DNA of 64,000 nt from Leucocoprinus leucothites (lineage: Eukaryota; Basidiomycota; Agaricomycetes; Agaricales; Agaricaceae). A program made the position numbers and the translations under genes. The DNA is taken from assembly GCA_013368445.1 (NCBI GenBank), contig JAACJO010000006.1, forward strand, positions 1,426,001 through 1,490,000, written 5' to 3'. The notes beneath the pieces were generated by a model that was given only the letters and a program-made list of their open reading frames with translations, had not been told where the DNA came from and did not search any database. Below, in pieces: positions 33,588-44,660 of this stretch; position 1 is the first letter of the stretch, and every line of letters starts with the position of its first letter.

Positions 33588-35700
33588 ATGGACAAGTCTC
33601 TTGATGAGGTGCGTTTGGACCGCGTCGTGGTTTAGTCATACAGGTTGTTGAAAGGCATTTTCCTCCCCAACCAGATCATCACCACCAACAAGCCCGGCAG
33701 GCGCCGCCCCAATTCCCGCCGTGGTGGAGCTCGAGCTGCAGTCCTTGGTAATGCTACCAGTCCCGTTACTCGCGCCCGCGCTGCTGCTGCCACCGCCCCA
33801 GCGAAGGCCGCTGCTAATGCTCAAGCTGTACCTTCAACTGCCGACAAACTCATCGTTTCCAACTTACCCATTGATGTCAACGAGGTTCAGATCAGGGTTA
33901 GTATTCTCCCCAAAGGCGAGCAAGTCCCAAGTCAGATATTGATGTATTTTTCAGGAATTGTTCGCTTCGACCGTTGGTCCCCTGAGAGAAGTCAACCTCA
34001 GCTATGACTCGTCCGGCCGCTCTAAGGGTATTGCCGCAGTCACCTTTTCAAAAAAAGGTGATGCCAACAAGGCGTACCAGCAATATCACAACCGACTTAT
34101 CGATGGAAGTTAGTATCCTCTCCCACTTGCCCACTCTTCAACGCTCTTTTTCCACCCTCCGCCTTCAAACTTCACCCTCCCACACCCCTCTTAGCGCGTG
34201 AATCGTCGTGGCTCCCTGTCTTTGTTCATGTGAGAGAAGAAGTGGCCAAGCCTACGTTGCTGTGCAAGACCGTCGTCCTAGCCCAGACCATGAACTTTGT
34301 CTCCGGTTGCTGTGGAGTCGTTTCATGCCATTGCCCTGTGCCTCGCGGTTGGACCTGTCCCCTCATTGCAACAAAACGGCAACTACAATAGCAGAGGTTG
34401 AGTCTTTTGGACTCTACCTTTTGTTTAGGAAGGGGGTTTCGGGGGATGTCTGCTTGATTGGTCGAGCGGGCAAAGCCAGCTCTCGCTGTGCTACGTCCTG
34501 CTGTGCTGTGCTTTGTCACACTTCTTGATACGGGAGGGTGCTGCTCGTTTCATCACCATCATATTCTCAAGCTCTGATCAACTTCGGGGCTTGGTGTAAT
34601 GATATGAGCATGCCATCAATCTCTCCCCAGTCATTGACACAAGCCTACCATCTGCCTCGTGTAGTGTGGTTTACATGCACCGACCTTTATCACTGCTTCC
34701 CATACCACTCTTGTCTATCCGCGCGCTACACGCCCGGTGACGCGTGAATGGCATAAAGCAGTTACGACAAAAGTAGCAGTAACGCCCCCTTCCATGTGTC
34801 ATTTGCAACTGAGTCTACTACGATTTGCGCGGTCTGCGTTTGGGGATGTTCTCCGCTGTTGATCATCCTTGGGATCTCCCCGAGTTCTTGATCTCCACTG
34901 GGACACTATCAAGGACGATAGGGGCGTCTGTGCGTCCACGATCCTGGGCTTTATGTGACTGGTCACACCGTAATTGGATCTCGAGGACACTAACACGTGG
35001 ATCCTGGAATAATGGTGGTCTTTCAACTTGGCGCGACACTGCACACCTATCAATCAGGCAAGGTTCAAGATGGTCAAGGGGCTCATGGTTTGTGAGGTCG
35101 TATTCTCAAGGAATAACCAAGCACTTAGTAGCCACGGAATAAAGACAAAGCCATGACAAATTTGGTAAAAGCGCTTGATGGCGTTTCTTCCGCGCCTCTT
35201 TGCTCGCCTTTTTTCTTGTGTTCCGAATCCGATTGTGGTCCCATCGTGAAAACCGAAACTAATCGCTTTGAATCCCTTCGCCGCATTATCTCGAACAGAA
35301 CGACCAATGAAGATTGAAATCGTCGTCGATCCATCGCGTCCCCCTCCTCTTTCCGCAAGAGTTGCTCCTGCACCTGGAACAAATGGTGCTCAGGCTAAGT
35401 ATGTTTCGCTTTTCTTATCATTGTTTTTCCCTGTTCTGACCAAGTTGAAAAATTGTGTCATTTAATTAGGACTGTTGCTGCCGCCAGCGGACGACCCGCT
35501 AACCCGAGGCGTAGACGCGGTGCCAAGAGGGGTGGTGGTGGTGAGAGACCTGCAAAATCGGCTGCCGATCTGGATGCCGAGATGGAGGTTCGTGATCGTG
35601 TTGGCTCAATCCTTCGTGGCATAAAATTGACGGGTCGGATTTGAAGGATTATACTGCTGCGAACGCTCCTGCTGCGGCACCTGCGACTGCAAGTGCTTAA
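33588..35700 (+). CDS. mRNA export adaptor ALY/REF (Yra1/Mlo3 homolog)
   Basis: Six exons (33588-33608, 33675-33896, 33955-34108, 35299-35398, 35470-35587, 35647-35700) give 222 residues. The N-terminus MDKSLDEIITTNK is the UAP56/Sub2-binding motif, followed by an Arg/Gly/Ala-rich region. A single RRM follows (LIVSNLPIDVNEVQIRELF, REVNLSYDSSGRSKGIAAVTF), then KRPMKIEIVVDP, a second RGG-type basic region and the C-terminal Sub2-binding motif DLDAEMEDYTAAN. The protein couples the TREX complex to Mex67 in nuclear mRNA export. Five introns are 58-71 nt or similar, but the intron after codon 132 is 1190 nt. Reading into that intron meets a stop almost at once (GGA AGT TAG), so unspliced RNA would encode a protein truncated inside the RRM. 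This recalls yeast YRA1, whose long intron is used for autoregulation. Confidence 0.93.
34109..35298 (+). other. 1190-nt intron in the ALY/Yra1 gene
   Basis: The donor GTTAGT and acceptor GAACAG join DG to KRPMKIEI in phase 1. A CTAAT branch-site candidate is at 35259-35263, 35 nt before the acceptor, after a pyrimidine-rich stretch. The intron is longer than the whole coding sequence (669 nt). No protein-coding or confident snoRNA content was seen inside. Confidence 0.85.
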
Positions 35701-36239
35701 TTGCACGTTCTTTTTATAGAAAGGGAGCAGGACGGTGGATGATAAAAATGTAATATCTCGTCTTTGTTTCCTCTTCTTTTCTCTACGTCTATTGTTCTTC
35801 TGCTTCTGTGTGTTTCCGTTGTGTCTTTTTCTCGGTATATGGTATTGGTATCGAGTGTTTCGATTTTCATACCCTCCTCTCCTCGCCTCTTTCGGGAGGT
35901 TGCTCTACGTGTCTTGGCGGGAGATCCCTCTGGCCTTTAGCTTTAGTCGTCGTGTTGGACTAGATGTAATATCTTAATTCACGTTCACCTTCCTCTTGCC
36001 TTTAATCTCAGACTTGAGTCAGTGTGAATGATTTGTTCCGGAGTATTGCTGAGGACATTTCCTCACATGCATAAGTACTTGGGAGGCCAATTCACGTTAG
36101 AAATCATGCGCCTTTGTTCGCACGGTGTGCCGTGATAGTATGAGCCGATAAGTTCTCTAACTATGCAATAACAGTACAAATGCATCTGGGCTGACTAGCC
36201 TGAGATCCCAGTTCCTTAAACCTCAAACTCAAGCAGAGC
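35701..36239. other. Intergenic, convergent 3' ends
   Basis: Between the stops of ALY/Yra1 (+) and the prenyltransferase alpha subunit (-). T-rich; probably two 3' UTRs. Confidence 0.55.
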
Positions 36240-37554
36240 TCATCTTGAATTAAGGGCGTCCCGGATACGATGCTCCCAATACCTAAAAGGAGATTAGCCA
36301 AAGAATGCGAAAAGTATGATCCAACGTACTTGACACGCATCGTATCATGTTCATTAGCAAGCGACTTCCATAGCTGTGGAGGGGAGTAGAGACGGATCAG
36401 TGGACAGTCAGAAAGGTAGTAAAATCGTGAAACTTACCTCTACAGCCTGCAAGATATTGTCCTTATCACCTGCTTGTTCATGTATATCCGCCAACATTTC
36501 AATGGCGTGAACACACGGTAGTTGGGCACCAGGCGGTGGTGGAGGGTTCTCGAGGTCGACGATGTCGATACGTTTGGGGTCGAGGGGAACAGTGTAGGGT
36601 TTGACGAATTGGGTAAGGAGAGAGTAGGGTAGTTTCATGGTGTCCAAGACGCCACGAAGGTAGTTCCATGCGGATAGATTGTTTGGTGCGAGAGAGATGG
36701 TTTGTTTGGTGAACCTGTACGACGTTAAGAACAGTGGCCAAGATGAAGGAGAGTGAAAGAGACGACACCCACGTCAGTTCTCTCCTCGCCACTCTCGCTC
36801 TATCCTCATCGCCAGGCCTCACACCACACCCAAAAACAACAAAATGTCGATGATGCCACGCAGAATTATTCCTCACATCATCACCAATCGCATTTTCCAC
36901 AAAATCCAACTCGTCTCTCCATAAATCTTCGTTGTCGACGAAATGGGATAATAGCCACTGGCGGTATGACCATGTGTGATAGTTTTTGGAATCTACTTGG
37001 AGGCATCTTTCGATGAATTTGAGTTCAGGTTGGGGAGTGCGGAGGTGTGTGATGAGGAGTCTGCGGTGGTGCCAGACTTGGTAGGTTTTGAGGTATTTAA
37101 CGGCGAGTTCGTTCATTAGTTCAAGCTCGGTTTCGAAGGGTGAGGAGAGGGCGAGGAGGGTCTCGTAGCGGTATTGCCTACGCGTTGGGGGTAATAAATA
37201 ATCTGAGTGGATATTACGGTGAAAGATGATATGAGAAAGACGTACCATGCGGTGTAATGTGCTGGATTGAGACGGATGAGATGTTCTGTGAGGTCGAGGA
37301 CACGTTCGCTGTGCTCTTGGCTTTTAACGATAGCACGGAAATAATCCGAGGCGTCCTGATCTACAGTTTGCAGATTCAGAGAGTGGAAGATGTTTTAAGG
37401 ATTAAACTGTGAACGAACACTCGGGAGAATAGAGGATGGGTGCGATAGGTGTGTCGGTTTCGTATTGAGGTACCGTGACCACATCTGACCATTCTGGCCG
37501 TTCTGAAAACAGGGCTGGGGTTTGGTCTTCCTCAGAATCAGCCCGTGATTTCAT
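36240..37554 (-). CDS. Protein farnesyltransferase/geranylgeranyltransferase type I alpha subunit (Ram2 homolog)
   Basis: Six exons (37554-37408, 37355-37246, 37177-36773, 36714-36438, 36373-36330, 36282-36240) give 341 residues. The PPTA repeats characteristic of the alpha subunit are clear: LNPAHYTAWQYRYETLL, KTYQVWHHRRLLI, KNYHTWSYRQWLL, NNSAWHHRHFVVF and NNLSAWNYLRGVL. The subunit pairs with Ram1 or Cdc43 beta subunits to prenylate CaaX proteins such as Ras and Rho. The N-terminus (MKSRADSEEDQTPALFSERP) was chosen as the first in-frame ATG that leads into the RPEWSDV block. The first intron has a weak donor (GTTTAA), but its removal joins SFT to DASDYFRAIV in phase 0. The C-terminus ends KYWEHRIRDALNSR. 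Confidence 0.93.
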
Positions 37555-38594
37555 TTTAAAACTTCAGTGCGTAGAGTTGGTTGTATGCTGTTCAAATGAC
37601 AGTCGGAGTGGGAGGATGAAGGTTTGGTTGGCAGATGTGATTGGGCGCTTTTATGAGCTTCTCCTTACGTACTGCTGTTGGCATCATTAAAAAGGTTATT
37701 ATGGCCATTCTTCCTTTCCTTTCCTAGAACTTGCACACTTTTGGTCACTTCAGCCTATTTTACCAACACGGGCGCCAGGACCCGCCATAGTCCACCATGT
37801 TCTCTATTGGATCACTCATGCGCTATTTTCAGGCCAGGTTTTCCTCTCCCTCGTTCCACAAAATATATCATTTCAGCCTGGATCTGGCTATTGAATGCGA
37901 GCCGCAGCTTGTCCTCGAATCATGTCAAAGGTGGATGACATCCTCGAGAATGAGAGTCCCCAGAACCTTGCTCCCTGGGGCACGTATTGGATGACAGGTC
38001 CTTCTCCGGATTTCAACGATAAAATAGGTCCAGCAACCCTAGTCCACGCCCGTAGACTTGGGATTTAGATGGGCGTTAGGCTCACGGCCCTAACTGGTAA
38101 TGAAAGTGACTTTTTACATAGAGGAACAGCACGGCATGTTCTTCTTCGTGATCTCTGGTCGGATATGTATGTCAAAGAATAAGCCCTGACATACGCTGGG
38201 AACGCACATACTCCACGTGTTCAAACTTCACTCTCAGTCTCTCCGAGCCGCCGTTTACCCTGACTCCAGGATTTTTTGCTGAAGAAATTCCGGCACAAAC
38301 TATTGGATCGTCCACTTCCGTGGCTAGTATCGCCGCTTCGCGTTTCCTTGTCCCACTCCTCCCGAGATACCAAATGCAAAACGGTACATCTCATTCGGAA
38401 GGCCGCTGGTAACATGACTCATGGAAATGTCACTGATACATGCTCGATCTAAGTATACTTTACGGCTCTTCCATGCTGCATGCCAGCCTCGTTGTGGTAG
38501 TCTGAGGCGCTTCATCTACTAGCGCCCATAAGTCACAGATGCTTGTCTGGAGCTATAAGGGTTCGTTAGAAGCTGTCGAAAAACCCCCGGGACC
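37555..38594. other. Upstream flank of duplicated unit A
   Basis: No protein-coding content recognised. From about 37745 onward the sequence resembles the flank upstream of the second membrane-protein gene (41583-42046), so it belongs to a segmental duplication. A contains roughly 390 bp absent from the corresponding part of B. Confidence 0.55.
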
Positions 38595-41210
38595 ATGAAC
38601 GTGAACTCTCTTCCAAATGCCTCTCACTCTGCACTTCCGTCTCCAGACCCGGAAAAGCATATGAATGCAGAGGACAGCCCAGCTCACCATGAACCCGAAA
38701 GTTGGATAGAGCGCATGAGGCGCATATTAAATGACCCTCACCAGCGCCCCTTCCTCATCGCTCTTGGTCCTTTGCCAATTCTCTGCTTCATCTGGGCTGT
38801 TTTTGCCATCACCTATACCAGGTCCATTCCACTTCCCGACTACCTCGCTATAAAGGTTTCGGCTCATCCCCAGGGTGCGACGATGATCGTGGCGATTGTG
38901 GCAACCGTGCTCGCCAGTCAGACATCCTTGTGAGTGATATTGACATTGCGGGTTTGCTTCAGATGAACTTATCCCGCTGTGGCTGCCACAGCTTCTTTTC
39001 TCTTGCCGTTCGCTATGTCATTGCGATACGCTTGGTGACCAGATCTACCTCCTTGGATGTTCTTACCTCGGCGACCCGTATCGCGCAGAGGTCCCTCTGG
39101 TTACATTATCCACCTGCCAAGTGGACTTGGATCGCGCTACTCGCCTATCTGAGCGTCAGTTTCCAGACATCGGCGTGCGTCACAGCTTTCGTCTTCACTT
39201 GGCGTTGGGATTCTGATCAGTGTTTGTGTTCCAGCCTAACTGCCTTGTTCAGTGTTCGATTAATTCAGATCAGCTATCCAATGAACGGGAGAGACCTTAA
39301 TATGGCTGACCCGCAATTACTACAAATTTCTAACAACACCCAACTTCAGGGTGAGCACTTTCTGCCACTGTTTTTCATTTCACTTCTAAGACTGTTGATT
39401 TGGATAACAGTCTATAGTGAACTTGCTTCATTTTTCCTGCAAAACGTGATGGTAGATGCCATGCAATTTCGTAGGAATATTCCTACCACCTTCAACTTCA
39501 ACGGCTACACCTATATCAGTACCACTGGTAAGAACTTCTCAATTCAAAAATTCCTCTTGTCTAACGTTAGTATCTACAGGTGGTATTCATCCAGCAACTT
39601 ACGTTCCGATTCATAACGAACAGTTCACGATGAATTTTTCCAATGTTATATCAACCAACCTGAACGATGTGAGCACAAGCAAACATGCCCAGCTCCCATT
39701 CAACAAAACCATGAATCTGGTCCAACAAGGCTTCACGGCCGACGTCTACTGTCAAATCCAGAATTCTCAAGCCAACGCGACGTACAATCCAACCTTATCC
39801 GCGCAGCTGATTGGCACGACCGGTCTGTCTGCGGTCCAGCTAACGGCTAATTGTCCAGGAAGTACTCCCAGTGTTTCGGGTTCGTCGTTTTCTGTGCGCT
39901 TGTCTGCCGCCAATAGCATCTAACAACGTCGAGTAGCCCCAGTCATTTACAACACAACGGATATCATCAATTCCGGTGGAATACTCGGTGTTTCTTGCCA
40001 AGTTCCTGGCACAAACAGCATAGGTAAATATCTTAGAGCATTTTTTGAGTAGATAGCTCAAGCTTTCTCCTCAGATGTCATCATCAGGTCATCGGGAGCC
40101 TATCTACCCGTCGATTTGACGACGTGTACAGTCTTCCCAAAGACAACACTCGTTAATGTGACATATATAACCTCTCCGCAAAAGATAGACGTACCGACGT
40201 CTATAAACGTTTCTAAACCCATCACTACAGCCGATGTTCCATTATGGGGAAAGATGGCAACAGACATGCTGTTATCCAACATCAATCTGGGCCAAGGCCT
40301 TCAAATCAATACAGTAGGAAATGCTTGGTTTTTAACTGGTGCCAATTTTGGGAACATTACTTTTGCCGAAGCTATGGTGCGTAGATTCTTCCTAATACTA
40401 AGGAGCGTAAAACTCAAGGCTGACTGATTTGTATAGAGCACCTACATTCGCGCGAGCGTCGAGTTCACCGGTACAGTACGTTACAGATCCTACACCGTTT
40501 TCACTTGTCTGACTAAGGCCGGTCTTAGGCGATCCGTCAAATATGGACTCAACCCGGAACTGCAGCTGCCCTTGCTGACCCAGATAGTTCCATGTTCACA
40601 CCCATCAATGGCACTTTCAGTGCAGCCACCTACGGTTGGCATCAGGATCACACCATTTCGCCGCTGTTCATGCTACCAACTACAGTTACTATCCTGATCA
40701 CGTACTGTCTCCTGACATATGGCCTCATGCTCGCCCGCAAGCATGCGGATGCCCTAGTTTACGGTGACGGTCACTTTGATCCTACGGACATTGTGCACGT
40801 TATCGCAGCTCATACGCCGGAGACAAGACAACAGGATTTCAGAGTTTTCTCTCAGGAATCTACTTCTTATATGAGGAAGACGGCTGTGAAAATGGAGGAC
40901 AAGGGTGGAGTCAGGGCCTTCCAGATTTCCTCGAGTTGAGTGTACTGCTGTCAGTCGGGTGCCTTCTGGTCGGTGGGGGTGTATCGAGGGCTTGGGAGAA
41001 AATGTAGCTGGTCGGAGCGAGTGGAAAGCTTTAGTGACTGCGCAACAAGTTAACGTCGCTTGTATGATGATCGTATTTACTGAGTGTATGCGTTCCTTTA
41101 CCTCTCATTGTAAATCTCCTCCTGTACGATTATATATTTTGATGCGGGACCAAGGATAGTGTCATCAAAGAACGTTCATTTTTGATACATGTAAGTTGGT
41201 TTGAGAGTCT
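37745..41210 (+). repeat. Segmental tandem duplication, unit A
   Basis: Unit A shares upstream flank, whole gene with introns, and about 270 bp of 3' flank with unit B. For example, GGGTGCCTTCTGGTCGGTGG occurs just after both stop codons, and TGAGTGTATGCGTTCCTTTA follows in both. Boundaries were estimated by eye. Confidence 0.8.
38595..40939 (+). CDS. Four-TM membrane protein with large glycosylated loop, paralog A
   Basis: Eight exons (38595-38929, 38992-39350, 39411-39527, 39580-39879, 39937-40023, 40075-40376, 40437-40475, 40529-40939) join to 649 residues. Hydrophobic segments lie near residues 52-74 (FLIALGPLPILCFIWAVFAI), 95-125 and 165-190 (WTWIALLAYLSVSFQTSACV), and one near the C-terminus (LFMLPTTVTILITYCLLTYG). 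Between the third and fourth is a loop of about 380 residues with many N-glycosylation sequons (NNT, NKT, NAT, NVT, NVS, NIT), so the loop is probably outside the cell. The cytoplasmic tail contains GDGHFDPTDIVHVIAAHTPE. I do not recognise a characterised family; such proteins occur as lineage-specific families in mushrooms. The 60-nt intron after residue 231 has no stop in this copy, so retention would add an extra hydrophobic stretch. Confidence 0.8.
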
Positions 41211-42046
41211 ACGACCAAATGTAATGACAGATTAGAATGTAGTCTTTGATCGAGCGTCACAGTCACGGCGTTTACCATCCTTTTCTTCACATCTCAACCT
41301 ACCGCCGTGGTTGCTGGTTGGCACAGTGCTCTTTCTCCATTTCTCACCCATTCTCTATGCGCTTCTGCGCTCCCTGTAACTCTCCTGCATAACGTATAGA
41401 TATCATGTCGTTCTCTGCATCATATCCGATTTTGAGATTGGCCAAGGCGAAGCGCGAGGTGTCAAAGACCGGTAAATCATCAGTGATGACTCGGAAGTAT
41501 GCAAGACGAAGGCGCGAGACTTCTACTTAAGCGAAGTTAGATTGGACCCATGGACCGGTCCGTCTGGGCGACCGGAATTTTTAGTCACTTCAACACTTGT
41601 TCGCAAGCATGGACGCCAGGCCTGCCATGGTCCATTATGATCGAGTCTGTTGGATGACTCCTGCACTGTTTCAGGCCATATTTTCCTCTCCCTCATTTCA
41701 TGAAATCTATCGTCTCAACCTGGATCTGGTTTAAAATGCGAGCTGCACCTTGTCCTTGAATCCTGTCGAAGACGGATGATCGAGGTCTCTATAGCTGGGT
41801 AGAACTTTCCCGAAGTAGCAAATATGAAACGCTACGCCTCGCTCAGAAGGCCACTGGTGAACCAATTCACGGAAATGTCGCCGGTACACCCTCGATCTAA
41901 TATACTTTACCACCCTTCTACACTGCATGTCAGCCTTGTTATGGTCGTCTGAGGTGCTTCATTTACTAGTACCCGTAAGCCACAAATGCTTGCTTAGGAG
42001 CTTTAAGGGTGGTTAGAAACTGTCGAAGATCCCCCGGAGTGTGAAC
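40940..42046. other. 3' flank of unit A and 5' flank of unit B
   Basis: No coding content recognised. The first about 270 bp matches the 3' flank of unit B, and 41583-42046 matches the 5' flank of unit A. The roughly 370 bp between is unique spacer. Confidence 0.6.
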
Positions 42047-44660
42047 ATGAACTTTGCTTCGAATACCTCTCACTCTGCGTCTCTGTCTCCAGACCCGGAC
42101 AAGAGCACAATTGCAGAGAGCAACCCAGTTCACCGTGAATCCCGAGGTTGGATAGGTCGCATGGAGCGCATACTGCATGACCCTCACCAACGCCCCCTCC
42201 TCATTGCTCTTGGCCCTCTGCCTACTCTCTGCTTCGTCTGGGCCGTTTTTGCCATCACCTATACCAGGTCCATTCCACTCCCCGACTACTTTGCTAAAGT
42301 GGTTTCGGCACATCCCCAGAGTATGACGATGATCGCGGCGATTGTGGCGACCGTACTAGCCAGTCAGGTATCCTTGTGGGTAATACTGCCATTGCGGGTT
42401 TACTTCAGATAAGCTTAACGTTCTGTGGCTGCCACAGCTTCTTTTCTCTTGCCGTTCGCTATGTCATTGCGATACGCTTAGTGACCAGATCCACTTCTTT
42501 GGATGTTCTTACCTCGGCAACCCGCATTGCACAGAGGTCCTTGTGGTTGCATTATCCATTTATCAAGTGGACTTGGATTGTACTGCTCGCCTATTTGAGT
42601 GTCAGTTTCCAGACATCAGCGTGCGTCACGACTTTTATCTTCCCTTCACATTGGGGTTCTGATGAGCGTTTCAGCCTGACTGCCTTGTTCGATGTACGGC
42701 GAATTCGGGTCTGCTATCCAGTGAATGGGAGCGACCTGAATATGGCCAACGCCCAATTACTACAAATTTCTAACAATATGCAACTTGAGCGTGAGCATTT
42801 TCTACCAACGTTTCCGTCCCTCTCCTAAATCTGCTGATTTGGGGATAGTCTATAAGAGAATTTCTCCATTTTACTTGCAAAATATAATGGTAGACGCCAT
42901 ACAATTTCGTAAGAATATTCCTGCCATTTTCAACTTCGGCGGTTACGCCTACACCAGTACCACTGGTAAGAATTTCTCAGCTAAAAAATTGCTCTAGTCC
43001 GACATCGGCACTCCCAGGTGGTATTCATCCAGCAGCTTACGTTCCGATATATCACAAACTACCCTCGACGAACTTCACCACCACTGTTACGCCAGCCAAC
43101 CTGAATGACCTGAACGCAAGCAAACACACCCAACTCCCGTTCAACAAAACCATGACTCTGGTCCAACAAGGCTTCACGGCTGACGTCTACTGTCAAACCC
43201 GAGATTTGCAGGCCAACGCGACATACAATCCCACCTTATCCACGCAGCCGATTGGCACGGCCGGCCTGTCTATGGTTCAGTTATCAGCCAACTGTCCAGG
43301 GAGTACTTCCAGCATATCAGGTTCGTCATCTCCGGTGTGTCTTTTCTACCACCGACAACATCTAAAAACTCCGAATAGACCCAATCATTTATAATACTTC
43401 AGATGTCACGAGCTCGGGTGGAATTCTCGGTGTTTGGTGCCAGGTTCCCAACACAAACACCATAGGTAAGTATCATGGGACGGTTCTCTCCAGCAGATAG
43501 CTTGAGCTTTTCCGTAGACGTCATCATCAGAGCATCAGGAATCTATCAGCCTCTTGATCTGGTAGTCTGTTCGGTTTCTCCGAAGACAACAATCGTTAAT
43601 GTGACATATGCGGTCTCCCCGCAAAAGATGGATGTGCCAATGACTATAAACGTTTCCAAGCCCATCACTACGGCCGACGTTCCGGTTTTGGGAGAGATGG
43701 CAATAGACGTACTGTTATCCAGCATCAACCTAAGCCAAGGCCTCCAAATCAATACACTGGCCAATATCTGGCTTTTAACAGGTGTCATCTTGGGGGATGT
43801 CAGTCTTGCCGATGCTATGGTGGGTTGATTCTCTCTAAGACCTGAAGAGCGCAAAAGTTGAGGCTGACTGATTTGCATAGAGCATCTACATTCGGGCAAG
43901 CTTCGAGCTCATGGGCTCGGTACGTCACGGTTCCTTCATTATTACCGCTTATCCAACTAAGGCTGGTCTTAGACGATCCGTCTAATATTGACTCAACCTG
44001 AACTGGCAGCTGCCCTTGCTGACCCAGATAGCTCCTTTTTCACACCCATCAATGGCACTTTCAGTGCATCCACCTATGGTTGGCATCAGGATCATACCAT
44101 TTCACCACTGCTGATGCTTCCAACGACGGTTACTATCCTGGCGACATACGGTCTCTTGATATATGGCCTCATACTCGCCCGCAAGCATACGAAAGCTCTA
44201 GTTGATGGCGACGGTCACTTTGATCCTACGGACATTGTGCACGTTATCGCAGCTCATACACCGGAGACAAGACAACAGGATTTCAGAGATTTCTCTCAGA
44301 AGTCGACTTCCTATATGAGGAAGACTGCTGTGAAAATGGAGGACAAGGGTGGAGTCAGGGCCTTCCAGATTTCCTCGGGTTGATCGTGCTGCTGTCAATC
44401 GGGTGCCTTCTGGTCGGTGGGGGAGTCTAAGTGCTTGAGAGAATTGTAGTTGGCCGGTGTGAATAGAAAGCTTGATTAGCCGTATGGCTTTACGCCTCTT
44501 TTATGACGATCTTATTTTTATGAGTGTATGCGTTCCTTTACCTCTCGTTGTAACTCTCCACTTGTATAATTATATTTTGATACGGGGCCAAGGATAGTAC
44601 CATTGAAGAACGCTCATTCTTGATACATACAAGACAAAAACTGGTTTAAGACTAGATAGC
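41583..44660 (+). repeat. Segmental tandem duplication, unit B
   Basis: Direct repeat of unit A in the same orientation. The coding parts, most intron lengths (62, 52, 53 nt) and the flanks are clearly alike. The upstream flank is shorter than that of A. Confidence 0.8.
42047..44383 (+). CDS. Four-TM membrane protein, paralog B
   Basis: Eight exons (42047-42375, 42438-42790, 42849-42965, 43018-43320, 43379-43465, 43518-43819, 43881-43919, 43973-44383) give 646 residues. Topology matches paralog A: three N-terminal hydrophobic segments, a long sequon-rich loop and a C-terminal helix (LLMLPTTVTILATYGLLIYG). Exons 3, 5, 6, 7 and 8 have identical lengths in the two copies, and the reading frame is intact throughout. 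The ATG used by paralog A is GTG here, so translation must start two codons later (42047). Divergence is greatest in the extracellular loop and least in the final exon, where GDGHFDPTDIVHVIAAHTPE is identical. Function unknown. Confidence 0.8.

Noticed and set aside
34109..35298. A snoRNA inside the long ALY/Yra1 intron
   Set aside because: Searched for C/D and H/ACA box patterns; only partial matches to C boxes without a paired D box at suitable spacing.
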